A DNA stretch of 64,000 nucleotides from Alteriqipengyuania bathyomarina_B (GCF_038594605.1 NZ_JBCFZM010000001.1:434001-498000); one strand, 5' to 3'. Positions 51,111 to 60,396 are shown, counted from the stretch's first letter. Made by a program: numbers and translations. Notes: a model not told the origin generated them from the letters alone.

Positions 51111-52034
51111 TCAGCCTTCGACGGTTTCGCCGGGTTCGCGGCCCAGGGGTACACGTTCCTTGAAGGTGTGCGTGACGTAGGGGAAGGGGATTTCGATCCC
51201 TGCCTCGTCCAACCCGCGCTTGATCGCGCGTACCACCTTGTCGGTCGATTCCCACCCATCACGCGGGGTCGAGCCTGCGTGCCAGCGGACGAGGAAATCG
51301 ACCGAGCTGGAATTGAAGGTGGTGGCGAAGATGTCGATGCCCTTGCCCTTCTCAATCCCCTCGACGCCCTCGACCGCCTTGCGGATCACCTGTGCCGCAT
51401 GATCCAGATCGGTGTCGTAGGAGACTCCCGCGACCACCTCGTGGCGGCGCAGCTGCTCGTCTGTCAGGATCTCGACCGGGTTCTTGAAGATCATCGAGTT
51501 GGGCACGATGGTCAGCTCGCCCGAAAGCTTGCGCACATGGGTCTCGCGCAGGGTAATATGCTCGACCTTGCCCTTGATCCCCTCGCACTCGATCACGTCG
51601 CCGATCCGCATCTTCTCGCGCAGCATGATCAGCACGCCCGCGAGGAAGTTCTCGAAGATATCCTGAAAGGCGAACCCTATCGCGACCGCGCCGATGCCGA
51701 GCCCGGCGATCAGGCTGGCGGGCGTCATCCCGGGCATGACCACGATCAGCGCGATCATCAGGCCGACGATCCAGATGCCGAGCTTCACGACGGTATCAAT
51801 CAGATTTTGCAGGCTGGGGCGCATGTCGGTCTTGCCGATCGCGCGGCTGACCCCGCGCACCGCGATGCGCGCGACGATCCAGGTCACCAGAAGGATGAGG
51901 ATGGCAATGGCAAAATTGGGGAGGGCGCGGATGAAGCCCTCCGCCATGTCGACCAGCTGGTCCTGCAAGGTGCCCAGCGTGTTGACGGTCTGGTCGTAGG
52001 TTTCGCCCGCAGGCGTCGTATTCGGTACGCTCAT
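51111..52034 (-). CDS. Small-conductance mechanosensitive channel, MscS family
   Basis: A 307-residue inner-membrane channel that opens under osmotic downshock. There are three N-terminal helices. The pore helix region LIAGLGIGAVAIGFAFQDIFEN (split around residue 120) has the Gly/Ala pattern of TM3, followed by the beta domain (IGDVIECEGIKGKVEHI) and the alpha/beta C-terminal domain. It faces a hairpin in its leader at 52041. Confidence 0.94.
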   Translation of the reverse strand: MSVPNTTPAGETYDQTVNTLGTLQDQLVDMAEGFIRALPNFAIAILILLVTWIVARIAVRGVSRAIGKTDMRPSLQNLIDTVVKLGIWIVGLMIALIVVMPGMTPASLIAGLGIGAVAIGFAFQDIFENFLAGVLIMLREKMRIGDVIECEGIKGKVEHITLRETHVRKLSGELTIVPNSMIFKNPVEILTDEQLRRHEVVAGVSYDTDLDHAAQVIRKAVEGVEGIEKGKGIDIFATTFNSSSVDFLVRWHAGSTPRDGWESTDKVVRAIKRGLDEAGIEIPFPYVTHTFKERVPLGREPGETVEG

Positions 52035-52040
52035 GAAACT

Positions 52041-52075
52041 CCCCGTTTTGCGCCACTAACGGCGCAAAAGCGGGG
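52041..52075. terminator. Strong hairpin between the VOC gene and mscS
   Basis: CCCCGTTTTGCGCC pairs with GGCGCAAAAGCGGGG (14 bp, one bulged base) around the loop ACTAAC. It may terminate the HPPD-VOC mRNA, but there is no outer T-run, and it begins seven bases from the mscS start, so a leader role is possible too. Confidence 0.5.
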
Positions 52076-52116
52076 CTGGTTCCGCCCTGGCCGAAAGGCG
52101 GTAGGGAAAAGGCGGG

Positions 52117-52695
52117 TTAGGCGCCCTTTCCTTTCGCATGTTCCTCGCGCGCGATCTCGTGCAGCCAAGCGGCATGCTGTGGCGCCTTCTTGGTTTCGCT
52201 CCATTCGTCGAGCATGGGCATGGCGACGCGCTTGAGCTCCGCATACTGCTCGTCGGTGCCGATATCGGCGGCGAGCTCCACGCGGTGGCCGTTCGGATCG
52301 AAGAAGTAGATCGACTTGAAGATGCCGTGATGCGTGGGGCCGAGGACATCGATGCCGAGGCCCTCGATATGCTCCTTGGCGGCGACCAGCGCATCCTCGT
52401 CCGCCACTTTGAAGGCGAGGTGCTGGACCCACATCGGCGTATTCTCGTCCCGGCCCATGTCCTTCTGGTTGGGCAGTTCGAAAAAGGCGAGAATATTGCC
52501 GTTACCCGCGTCGAGGAAGACGTGCATGTACGGGTCGTATTCGCCCGTAGAGGGCACGTGATCCTCCGAAAAGGCGCTGGTATATTCCATACCAAGCACC
52601 TTCTCGTACCACTCGACCGTCTCTTTCGCGTCCTTGCAACGATAGGCGGCGTGGTGGACGCCGCCGAGGTTTACCGGATGGCTCGCTTCATTCAT
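52117..52695 (-). CDS. VOC family (glyoxalase-fold) protein coupled to HPPD
   Basis: A 192-residue vicinal-oxygen-chelate protein. Two beta-alpha-beta modules carry the metal ligands His15 (GGVHHAAY), Glu73 (LAFFELPN), His92 (VQHLAFKV) and Glu140 (HRVELAAD), so it should be an active metalloenzyme. The start overlaps the hppD stop (ATGA), implying a role in tyrosine degradation or in detoxifying a related product; the substrate is unknown. Confidence 0.9.
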   Translation of the reverse strand: MNEASHPVNLGGVHHAAYRCKDAKETVEWYEKVLGMEYTSAFSEDHVPSTGEYDPYMHVFLDAGNGNILAFFELPNQKDMGRDENTPMWVQHLAFKVADEDALVAAKEHIEGLGIDVLGPTHHGIFKSIYFFDPNGHRVELAADIGTDEQYAELKRVAMPMLDEWSETKKAPQHAAWLHEIAREEHAKGKGA

Positions 52696-53822
52696 TCTGC
52701 CGGTTCCGACACGGTCTTCGCGTCTTCCACGTTCAGCACACCGCGCCGCACCTGGTCGCGCTCCATGCTTTCGAACAGCGCCTTGAAATTGCCTTCGCCG
52801 AAGCCTTCGTCACCCTTGCGCTGGATGAACTCGAAGAACACCGGGCCGACCTGCGCTTCCGCGAAAATCTGCAGCAGCAGGCGGGGGTTGCCACCTTCGG
52901 TCGTCCCGTCGAGCAGGATGCCGCGGGCCTTCAGTTCGTCGACCGGCTGGCCGTGATCGGGCAAGCGCTCGGACAGCATTTCGTAATAGGTTTCGGGCGG
53001 TGCGGTCATGAACGGCACGCCGAATTCCTTGAGCTTGTCCCACGCGGCGATCAGGTCGTCGCAGATCAGGGCGATGTGCTGGATGCCTTCGCCGTTGAAT
53101 TCGCGCAGATATTCCTCGATCTGGCCCTTGCCGCCATCGCCTTCTTCGTTGAGCGGGATGCGGATCTTGCCGTCCGGCGCGGTCAGTGCCTTGGAGGTCA
53201 GGCCGGTATATTCGCCCTTGATGTCGAAGAAGCGGATTTCCTGGAAGTTGAACAGGTTTTCGTACCAGTCGGCCCAATAGGCCATCCGTCCGCCGTAAAC
53301 ATTGTGCGTAAGGTGGTCGATCCGCTGGAAGCCCGCGCCTTCGGGATATTTCTCGACCCCGTCGAGATATTCGAAATCGATGTCGTAGACCGAAAGACCG
53401 TCCGCGCTTCCTTCGCCATCGGCATCGGCATAGCGGTCGATAATGTAGATCAGCGCGCCGCCGATGCCCTTGATCGCGGGGATGGAGAGTTCCATCGGGC
53501 CGGTCTGCGTGTCGACCGGCTCTGCGCCGGCATCCATCAGCTTCGCCCAGGCTTCGGCCGAATCCTTCACGCGGAAACCCATGCCGCACGCGCTCGGCCC
53601 GTGCTCGCGCGCAAAATACCATGCCGCGCTCATCGGTTCGTAGTTGGTGACGAGGTTGATATTGCCCTGCCGCCACAGCTGCACGTCCTTGGAGCGATGG
53701 TTGGCAATATGGGTAAAGCCCATGGCCTGAAAAACCGGTTCCAGCGTGCCCTTTTCCGGCGCGCAGAATTCGACGAACTCGAAGCCGTCGAGGCCCACAG
53801 GGTTTTCGAACAGGTCGGCCAT
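52692..53822 (-). CDS. hppD: 4-hydroxyphenylpyruvate dioxygenase
   Basis: A 376-residue Fe(II) dioxygenase converting 4-hydroxyphenylpyruvate to homogentisate. The iron ligands are His170 (IDHLTHNVY), His249 (GIQHIALI) and Glu331 (FFEFIQRKG). GGAGGA lies upstream of the ATG at 53822, which decides the start over a longer frame. Co-translated with the VOC gene. Confidence 0.96.
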   Translation of the reverse strand: MADLFENPVGLDGFEFVEFCAPEKGTLEPVFQAMGFTHIANHRSKDVQLWRQGNINLVTNYEPMSAAWYFAREHGPSACGMGFRVKDSAEAWAKLMDAGAEPVDTQTGPMELSIPAIKGIGGALIYIIDRYADADGEGSADGLSVYDIDFEYLDGVEKYPEGAGFQRIDHLTHNVYGGRMAYWADWYENLFNFQEIRFFDIKGEYTGLTSKALTAPDGKIRIPLNEEGDGGKGQIEEYLREFNGEGIQHIALICDDLIAAWDKLKEFGVPFMTAPPETYYEMLSERLPDHGQPVDELKARGILLDGTTEGGNPRLLLQIFAEAQVGPVFFEFIQRKGDEGFGEGNFKALFESMERDQVRRGVLNVEDAKTVSEPAE

Positions 53823-53920
53823 CAGCCATCCTCCTTCATAAATCGTGGTTTCTTGGCGGGTGCTGCCTGCTTTTCTCACGGTATTGCCGTAGCGGAAAGG
53901 CCTGCCCCGGGGGTGGGCAC

Positions 53921-53949
53921 GAGCTAGGTCTGCACAGCCCCCGTGTCAA
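53921..53949 (-). promoter_or_regulatory. Candidate hppD promoter
   Basis: Minus-strand TTGACA, a 17-base spacer, then TAGCTC. The perfect -35 stands out in this GC-rich gap. It would leave a leader of about 90 bases. Confidence 0.45.
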
Positions 53950-54068
53950 TCTTAGCGACGGGCTCGAATCGGGCCAGCTTCCGGCAATGCCCGGCATCGA
54001 AGCGGAAAATGCACTCGCGCAGCCGCAAGGGGCTTGTTTCGCGGACTCGCTTGTGATTCAAGGGATTC

Positions 54069-54410
54069 ATGAACATCTCGAAAAAAGCACTGGCAAAACA
54101 GGGTCGCGCCGCACGCCGCGAACGCCTGACCCAGGGCTTGGCACTGGCCGCTCTGCTGCTGATGGGTGGCATGGCTATCGCCGGGCCGAGCGGAGTTTTC
54201 GCGTGGAGCGATGCGTCCGCCGCGCTCGCCCAGCACGAAACGCGCATCGCGATGTTGCAGGAACAGCGCGACGACCTGCGCCAGCGGGTCGATGCGCTCG
54301 ATCCCGACAATGCCGACCCGGACATGGTGGTCGAGATGATGCGGCGAAACCTCAACGTCGTTCATCCCGACGAGGTCATTCTGCCGAAGCCGGAAGCCTC
54401 GGCGGACTGA
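54069..54410 (+). CDS. FtsB/DivIC-type septum formation initiator
   Basis: A 113-residue bitopic protein. It has a basic N-terminus, one helix (about 23-40), then a coiled coil (QHETRIAMLQEQRDDLRQRV) and the LDPDNADPDMVVEMMRRNLN segment that in this family precedes the C-terminal contact region. It belongs to the divisome FtsB-FtsL-FtsQ scaffold by family. Its place just before pdhA is common in alphaproteobacteria. Confidence 0.9.
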   Translation: MNISKKALAKQGRAARRERLTQGLALAALLLMGGMAIAGPSGVFAWSDASAALAQHETRIAMLQEQRDDLRQRVDALDPDNADPDMVVEMMRRNLNVVHPDEVILPKPEASAD

Positions 54411-54528
54411 TCCGACATGGTGGCGGTGGTTTCACTGCCCCGAACCTCACAAGCAACCATTGCATGCCCCGCGACGTTACGTCATGGGCGTTGTCGCAAT
54501 AGGTCGTCAGCCTGCGAAGGAGCATCAA

Positions 54529-55617
54529 TTGGCCAAAAAACCCGCCCCCAAGAAGAAGGCCCCGCAGGCCGAGAGCATGGTCGCAAAGGACGACCCCGAT
54601 TTCGCGCTGAAGTCGCTTCAGGAAGAGTTCGAGAAGAACAAGACCTTCGAAGCCGACGACGAGCAGATGCTGCGTTTCTACGAGCAGATGCTGCTGATCC
54701 GCCGGTTCGAGGAACGCGCGGGCCAGCTCTATGGCCTCGGCTTGATCGGTGGGTTCTGTCATCTTTACATCGGGCAGGAAGCGGTCGCGATCGGGCTCCA
54801 GTCCGCGCTGGATAACGACAGGGATTCGGTCATCACCGGCTATCGCGATCATGGCCACATGCTCGCCTACGGGATCGACCCCAAGGTCATCATGGCCGAA
54901 TTGACGGGGCGCCAGGCGGGTATCTCGAAGGGCAAGGGCGGCTCGATGCACATGTTCAGCACCGAGCATAAATTCTATGGCGGGCACGGCATCGTCGGCG
55001 CACAGGTGCCGCTGGGCGCAGGGCTGGCCTTCGCGCACAAGTACAACGAGGATGGCGGCATGACGCTCGCCTATTTCGGCGACGGCGCGGCGAACCAGGG
55101 CCAGGTGTACGAAGCGTTCAACATGGCCGCCTTGTGGAACCTGCCGATCTGTTTCGTGGTCGAAGACAACCAGTACGCGATGGGCACCGCGACCAAACGG
55201 TCGAGCGCCGAGACCCGCTTCTACCGCCGCGGCACCAGCTTCCGCATTCCCGGCATGGAAGTCGATGGCATGAACGTGCTGGAGGTGCGCCAGGCCGCCG
55301 AAGTGGCGTTCAAGCACGTGCGCGAGGGCAACGGCCCGGTGCTGATGGAGTGCAACACCTATCGCTATCGCGGGCACTCGATGTCCGACCCGGCGAAGTA
55401 CCGCACGCGCGAGGAAGTGCAGGACCAGAAGGACCACCACGACCCGATCGAGCGGATCAAGAAGGCACTGATCGAGCAGGGCAAGAGCGAGGACGAATTG
55501 AAGGATATCGACAAGGGCATCCGCTCGCGGGTTTCCGAAGCTGCCGACTTTGCGGAAAATTCGCCTGAACCGGAGGGCAAGGAACTCTACACCGACGTTC
55601 TGGTGGAGGAGTATTGA
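54529..55617 (+). CDS. pdhA: Pyruvate dehydrogenase E1 component subunit alpha
   Basis: A 362-residue thiamine-diphosphate-dependent subunit that decarboxylates pyruvate. The ThDP motif GDGAANQGQVYEAFNMA is near residue 185, and the regulatory-loop region YRYRGHSMSDP is present. The TTG at 54529 is preferred because AAGGAG lies six bases upstream and the lysine-rich N-terminus (AKKPAPKKKAP) is normal. pdhB follows after three bases. Confidence 0.96.
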   Translation: MAKKPAPKKKAPQAESMVAKDDPDFALKSLQEEFEKNKTFEADDEQMLRFYEQMLLIRRFEERAGQLYGLGLIGGFCHLYIGQEAVAIGLQSALDNDRDSVITGYRDHGHMLAYGIDPKVIMAELTGRQAGISKGKGGSMHMFSTEHKFYGGHGIVGAQVPLGAGLAFAHKYNEDGGMTLAYFGDGAANQGQVYEAFNMAALWNLPICFVVEDNQYAMGTATKRSSAETRFYRRGTSFRIPGMEVDGMNVLEVRQAAEVAFKHVREGNGPVLMECNTYRYRGHSMSDPAKYRTREEVQDQKDHHDPIERIKKALIEQGKSEDELKDIDKGIRSRVSEAADFAENSPEPEGKELYTDVLVEEY

Positions 55618-55620
55618 GCG

Positions 55621-57024
55621 ATGGCAACCGAACTGAAGATGCCCGCGCTCTCGCCCACGATGGAAGAGGGCACGCTCGCCAAGTGGCTCAAGTCCGAAGG
55701 TGACAAGATCGAGATCGGCGACATCATCGCCGAGATCGAGACCGACAAGGCGACGATGGAATTCGAGGCGGTCGACGAAGGCACGCTGGCGAAGATCCTC
55801 GTCGATGAAGGCACCGAAGGCGTGTCCGTCGGCGCGGTCATCGCGATGATGGCCGACGAGGGCGAGGATGTGGGCGATATCGAAGCGCCTGCCGCGTCGT
55901 CTGAGGAACCCAAGGAAGATGTCGAAGGCGAAGGCAAGGACGTTGGCCGCGAGCCCTCCGAAGCCGATGTGACGGATACGGCGGAAAAGCCGACCCGTTC
56001 GCCCGCCAGCGATCCTGCGATTCCCGAAGGCACGAAAATGGTCTCGACCAGCGTGCGCGAAGCCTTGCGCGATGCGATGGCCGAGGAAATGCGCCGGGAC
56101 GAGCGCGTGTTCGTGATGGGCGAGGAAGTCGCCGAGTATCAGGGCGCCTACAAGGTCACGCAGGGCCTGCTGGACGAGTTCGGCGCCAAGCGCGTGGTCG
56201 ACACGCCGATCACCGAATATGGCTTTGCCGGCCTCGGAACGGGCGCTGCGATGGGCGGTCTGCGTCCGATCGTCGAGTTCATGACCTTCAACTTCGCGAT
56301 GCAGGCGATCGACCACATCATCAACTCGGCCGCCAAGACCAACTACATGTCAGGTGGCCAGATGCGCTGCCCGATGGTCTTCCGCGGGCCCAACGGCGCC
56401 GCAAGCCGTGTCGGCGCGCAGCACAGCCAGAATTACGGCCCCTGGTACGCCAGCGTGCCGGGCCTGATCGTGATCGCACCTTACGACGCGGCGGACGCAA
56501 AGGGCCTGATGAAGGCCGCGATCCGAAGCGAAGATCCAGTCGTATTCCTCGAGAACGAGCTGGTCTACGGGCGTAGCTTCGATGTGCCCGAGATGGACGA
56601 TTACGTGCTGCCGATCGGCAAGGCACGCATCGTGCGCGAAGGCAGCGACGTGACGATCGTGTCCTATTCGATCGCAGTCGGCCTCGCGCTGGAAGCGGCG
56701 GAAGAACTGGCCGGGCAGGGCATCGAGGCCGAGGTTATCGACCTGCGTACGCTGCGTCCGCTGGACAAGGAAACCGTGCTCGAAAGCCTCAAGAAGACCA
56801 ACCGCATGGTGGTCGCCGAGGAAGGCTGGCCGACCTGCTCCATCGCGAGCGAGATCGTGGCGATCTGCATGGAAGACGGCTTCGACTATCTCGATGCGCC
56901 CGTGACGCGGGTCAGCAACGAGGACGTGCCGCTACCCTATGCCGCGAACCTCGAGGCGATGGCCTTGATCGACACCGACCGGATCGTGAAGGCGGTCAAG
57001 AAGGTCTGTTACGTCGAGGGGTGA
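55621..57024 (+). CDS. pdhB: Pyruvate dehydrogenase E1 component subunit beta with lipoyl domain
   Basis: A 467-residue subunit. Residues 1-78 are a lipoyl domain with the lipoylated lysine at position 43 (ETDKATMEFEA), fused to E1 beta as in many alphaproteobacteria. An acidic linker (about 80-135) leads to the transketolase-like E1 beta domain (MAEEMRRDERVFVMGEEV, RVGAQHSQ, EEGWPTCSI). Operon with pdhA. Confidence 0.97.
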   Translation: MATELKMPALSPTMEEGTLAKWLKSEGDKIEIGDIIAEIETDKATMEFEAVDEGTLAKILVDEGTEGVSVGAVIAMMADEGEDVGDIEAPAASSEEPKEDVEGEGKDVGREPSEADVTDTAEKPTRSPASDPAIPEGTKMVSTSVREALRDAMAEEMRRDERVFVMGEEVAEYQGAYKVTQGLLDEFGAKRVVDTPITEYGFAGLGTGAAMGGLRPIVEFMTFNFAMQAIDHIINSAAKTNYMSGGQMRCPMVFRGPNGAASRVGAQHSQNYGPWYASVPGLIVIAPYDAADAKGLMKAAIRSEDPVVFLENELVYGRSFDVPEMDDYVLPIGKARIVREGSDVTIVSYSIAVGLALEAAEELAGQGIEAEVIDLRTLRPLDKETVLESLKKTNRMVVAEEGWPTCSIASEIVAICMEDGFDYLDAPVTRVSNEDVPLPYAANLEAMALIDTDRIVKAVKKVCYVEG

Positions 57025-57073
57025 CCGCCCGACCGGCTGTGCGAGCGACCAATCGGAAGTCGAGCGGATCTCG

Positions 57074-57862
57074 CTAGATCGTATGGCAATGGTAGCCGTC
57101 GTGGTGTGTCGTATGACACACCCCGATGGCTGCATTGTCGCGAAACGGATTGGTCGGTGACGGACTTGGCGTGGGTGAAGGGGTGGAGCAGTCGGCCGGA
57201 GTCACGCCGCTGACCGGGTAGAGGCCGTCGTTCGCGCCTGCGGTATCGCGACGTTCGCGCACCATCATCGACGCGATCTCGCTGATTTCGATGTCGGGCA
57301 CGAGGCTGGCCGAAATGAGCGGTCGGTATTCGTAGTAGACCTCCACGAACATCGTCACGCCATCGGTTTCGACGAGTGCCTGCCGCCCCGTCGGACCGAT
57401 CCCGTCGAGGTTTTCTTTCTGATCGTCGTAGGGTGAATCGTAGTCCTTGCTGCCCTTGCACCTCTGCCAGCGAATCCGAGCCTTGTTGTTCGGATTGGCG
57501 CCAGCCATCGGCTCCAGACTGGTGATGACGATCCTGCCCTGATCGTAGAGATTGAGCTCGCCGGCCTGAACCTGCGCGCCGTCCATCAGGTCGTGAATGT
57601 CGGATTCGTAGACCTTCTTGGCCTCGCGCGGCCCGCCGACGCCCACGCGCGCGGCATTATCGGCCAGATGGAGCGCCAGCTGACTCAGTCGCATCCGCAC
57701 CGTGATGTAATTGGTCAGCTCGGCCCCGGTCAGGAACAGGCCCAGCAGCAAGGGCAGCGACAGCGCGAACTCGACCAGCGCAAGGCCGCTGCGATCGTGC
57801 GCAATGGTGCGCAGCCTCGCGATTCTTCTGGCCATGCCGACGATCACAGGCAGTTTCTCCAT
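57074..57862 (-). CDS. TadE/TadG-like minor pilin with C-terminal extension
   Basis: A 262-residue protein. The pseudopilin-like N-terminus DRSGLALVEFALSLPLLLGL (residues 23-42) has the GLALVEFAL cleavage/assembly motif of the TadE family, and a periplasmic domain follows. The C-terminal end is a Pro/Ser/Thr-rich spacer then a short Cys/His-rich tail (VCHTTHHDGYHCHTI). It overlaps the next upstream gene by 19 bases and is the last gene of the three-gene tad group. Confidence 0.85.
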   Translation of the reverse strand: MEKLPVIVGMARRIARLRTIAHDRSGLALVEFALSLPLLLGLFLTGAELTNYITVRMRLSQLALHLADNAARVGVGGPREAKKVYESDIHDLMDGAQVQAGELNLYDQGRIVITSLEPMAGANPNNKARIRWQRCKGSKDYDSPYDDQKENLDGIGPTGRQALVETDGVTMFVEVYYEYRPLISASLVPDIEISEIASMMVRERRDTAGANDGLYPVSGVTPADCSTPSPTPSPSPTNPFRDNAAIGVCHTTHHDGYHCHTI

Positions 57863-58458
57863 ACCGGCGCGGCGTAGCTGCCCTGTTCGTTATAGGGCTG
57901 GTTTCGCAGGATGGTCGTCGCGGTGACGGACCTGGACTGCGTTCCGTTGATCATCTTCCACAGCGGAAACAGCGAATCGTAGGTGGCCGTGACCGAGTAG
58001 AGCACTGCATCTTTCGCGCCGCCCTGGCCGGCATTGCCGCCATCCTCGTCCCACACATTGTTGCCGTTGGCGTCTTCGTAGGCTTCGCCGCCGTTGCACC
58101 GTCCGTTGCCATCGCTGTCATTGAACGTTTCGGGCTTGGCAGCCTTGGCTTCGGCAAAGCTGCGGTAGAAGCGCCGGTTGGTGTCGACCTGAGCGTCCTT
58201 CACCAGCGCGTGAATCTGGGCCTCCACCTTGTCGTCCAGCGCATCCTGCACGCTGGTGGTCGAACTTGTTTCGAGCGTGGAATCGCGCCCCGCCTTTTGC
58301 ATGATGCCTTCCATCACCGTTCGCAGATAAAGCGAATGGCCGATGTCGAACGCGCCCATCAGCATCAGGCACAAGACCGGCGCGACGATTGCGAATTCGA
58401 TCAGGGTTGCGCCGTCACGCTCGCTTCGAAGACGGTTGAAGAATGGGCGGAGCGTCAA
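57844..58458 (-). CDS. TadE-like minor pilin with Asp/Asn calcium-type loops
   Basis: A 204-residue protein with the TadE motif DGATLIEFAIVAPVLCLML (residues 15-33). Residues 113-140 contain two DxDGNG/DxNGN-type loops (NDSDGNGRCNGG, EDANGNNVWDED) that look calcium-binding. The rest is a periplasmic domain with two cysteines. It overlaps the VWA gene by four bases (ATGA). Confidence 0.87.
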   Translation of the reverse strand: MTLRPFFNRLRSERDGATLIEFAIVAPVLCLMLMGAFDIGHSLYLRTVMEGIMQKAGRDSTLETSSTTSVQDALDDKVEAQIHALVKDAQVDTNRRFYRSFAEAKAAKPETFNDSDGNGRCNGGEAYEDANGNNVWDEDGGNAGQGGAKDAVLYSVTATYDSLFPLWKMINGTQSRSVTATTILRNQPYNEQGSYAAPVWRNCL

Positions 58459-60203
58459 CGCGTCAACCTCAGTTGCGAGATGTCGTCCGCGATCTTCTTG
58501 AAGGTCTGCTGAAGTTCTCCGCTATCGGCTGCATGGAAATAGTACGTTTCCGCGGTGGCGCATCTCTTCAGGCGGTTGTTGGTCGAGTTGTTGGTGCCAT
58601 CGCCGAAGGACACCACCCACAAGGTGATGCCGCGCGGGGTCATGTTCTTGATCTCGTTGCACAGCGCTTCAAACCGGGCGTTCACCTGGTGATTATAGTC
58701 GTTGCCAGACGTCGTGCGCTGATCGTACCAGCCGACGCCATAGGCGGTGTAATCGTAATTGTTGGCGACCGTATCGCCATCGGTCATGAAGATCAGGTGC
58801 CGGTCGATCTCGCCGCCCTTGGGCGTCAGCTCGTTTTCCGTTTTGAAGATACCGCCGGCCGAGAGCAGGCGTGCCCCCCACAACAGACCGATGTCGTGAT
58901 AGGTGTTTCCGTTCGTCGAGAGGCTGTCGACATAGTCTTCGAAATCGTCCGCTTCCTTCCACTCCTGCAGCTTCTTCGCCTCGGTCGGGCAATAGCTCGA
59001 CGGCTGCCCGTAATTCGTGGTCGTCCCGCTGATCCGGTTCCTCTGAAAGTCCTGCGAGCGCGTCGCATTGGTCGCTCCGCGGGTATAGATCAGGTCGGGC
59101 AGGGCAGGTGCCCAGCGCGTGGCATCATTGGTCGGCAGCAGATCGATCTGCAGATCGTAGGCGCCCGAGGGGATTGGCCAGTAATTGCCCGAGCGGACCG
59201 TCTGCCGTTCCTCGATACAGCCGGGCCAGTCGACCGTGCGGGTATCGCTGCCGTCGATGGTCACTTCGGCTCTATCGCGGTCGCCCGTTTTGAAGCCGCT
59301 GACATCTACGGAGAACTGGTCGTACGTGAGGCTCGGCGGCGTACCGGTCGCCTCGCGACGGTTGTAACGGCACCAAGTGCCGAAGAACCAGGTTCGATCG
59401 ACTTCTACATTCTGGACCGTAGCGGTATTGCCCTGACCGCAGCTCTCCCAACCGGTCGTGTACCACGCGCCCCAGGTTGAAGTGCCGCCCACCGATTTGC
59501 GCGTCTGATACGAATGCGTGTCCTTGAAGTAGGACGCAGGCAACAGGCGGCCGACATTCACGTTGGTGTTGTAGGGTACGAACCCGAAACGAATCTGGAC
59601 ATCGCTGCTGGTGCCGCCGCTGGGCGTGCCGGTCGCGCAATTCGCGTCCGTGTCGCGCCGCGCCACGATTTCGTAGAAGCACTTCACCGAGGTCTTGAGA
59701 CCGTCGATCTTCTTGGTCGACTCGCCGGGAATGTTCGAATTCATCGAGCCCGTTACGTCGAGCACGAACATGATGTCCGTATTCGGCAGCCGCATTTCCG
59801 CGTCGCAGGTGACCGCCATCGTATCGGCCTCGAAACCGAAAATGGTCATCAGGCTCATCGGGACATCGGCCGAGGCCGTGCCGGTGACCTTGCCCGCGTC
59901 TTCCGTGAAAGTGCGCTCAATATCCTCTGCGCCATAGGCTCCCGGCGCGATATTGGCATCGAAAAACTTCTCCGCGGCGCGGCGCGGGGCATAATTTGCC
60001 TGGCTCCACTGGCCACTGGCCATGGCCTTGCGACCCGCCAGCGCGCCCGCATCGCATGCGTGCTGGAGCCGCGTTTTGATGATATACATGCGGCTGATAT
60101 CGACGCCGCTACCGATGATCCCGATCAGCGGGACGAGCGAAGCGGCGACGATCGCGAGGGTGTTGCCCGCGACATCGTGGCGCAGACGTTTCAGGAAACT
60201 CAT
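58455..60203 (-). CDS. TadG-like protein with von Willebrand factor A domain
   Basis: A 582-residue protein. The N-terminal helix (GNTLAIVAASLVPLIGIIG) is of TadG type, followed by a pilin-like domain. From about residue 143 a VWA domain has the metal motif DVTGSMN (Asp149), and MTDGDTVAN lies later. A large insertion with many aromatic and Cys residues lies between. It is a surface or periplasmic component linked to Flp/Tad pili. The ATG at 60203 is preferred over a longer frame. Confidence 0.88.
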   Translation of the reverse strand: MSFLKRLRHDVAGNTLAIVAASLVPLIGIIGSGVDISRMYIIKTRLQHACDAGALAGRKAMASGQWSQANYAPRRAAEKFFDANIAPGAYGAEDIERTFTEDAGKVTGTASADVPMSLMTIFGFEADTMAVTCDAEMRLPNTDIMFVLDVTGSMNSNIPGESTKKIDGLKTSVKCFYEIVARRDTDANCATGTPSGGTSSDVQIRFGFVPYNTNVNVGRLLPASYFKDTHSYQTRKSVGGTSTWGAWYTTGWESCGQGNTATVQNVEVDRTWFFGTWCRYNRREATGTPPSLTYDQFSVDVSGFKTGDRDRAEVTIDGSDTRTVDWPGCIEERQTVRSGNYWPIPSGAYDLQIDLLPTNDATRWAPALPDLIYTRGATNATRSQDFQRNRISGTTTNYGQPSSYCPTEAKKLQEWKEADDFEDYVDSLSTNGNTYHDIGLLWGARLLSAGGIFKTENELTPKGGEIDRHLIFMTDGDTVANNYDYTAYGVGWYDQRTTSGNDYNHQVNARFEALCNEIKNMTPRGITLWVVSFGDGTNNSTNNRLKRCATAETYYFHAADSGELQQTFKKIADDISQLRLTR

Positions 60204-60261
60204 GCCCGCCACTTCCTCGTCATCGAAAATTCCCGCTCCAAGCTCAGCCTTTGCTGCATGA

Positions 60262-60276
60262 TGCGCGTAACGCGCA
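60262..60276. promoter_or_regulatory. Perfect palindrome upstream of the tad-like genes
   Basis: TGCGCGT-A-ACGCGCA: 7 bp per arm with a one-base centre, about 59 bases before the VWA gene start in a divergent region. It has the form of a dimeric repressor site. The regulator is unknown. Confidence 0.5.
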
Positions 60277-60340
60277 CCTATCCGCCGCATAGTTACGCCG
60301 CGGTTAGGTAGTTTTGACCGATCGGGGTTGAAGAGCCGTT

Positions 60341-60363
60341 AAGACCCGCGCATTTGCGGTCTT
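60341..60363 (+). other. Hairpin abutting the GTG at 60364
   Basis: AAGACCCGC pairs with GCGGTCTT (one bulge) around GCATTT, ending at the base before the GTG. If that GTG were the start it would be occluded, which favours the ATG at 60397. Confidence 0.4.
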
Positions 60364-60396
60364 GTGACGCGCGAGAATTCTTCCCTCAGCGAGCCC

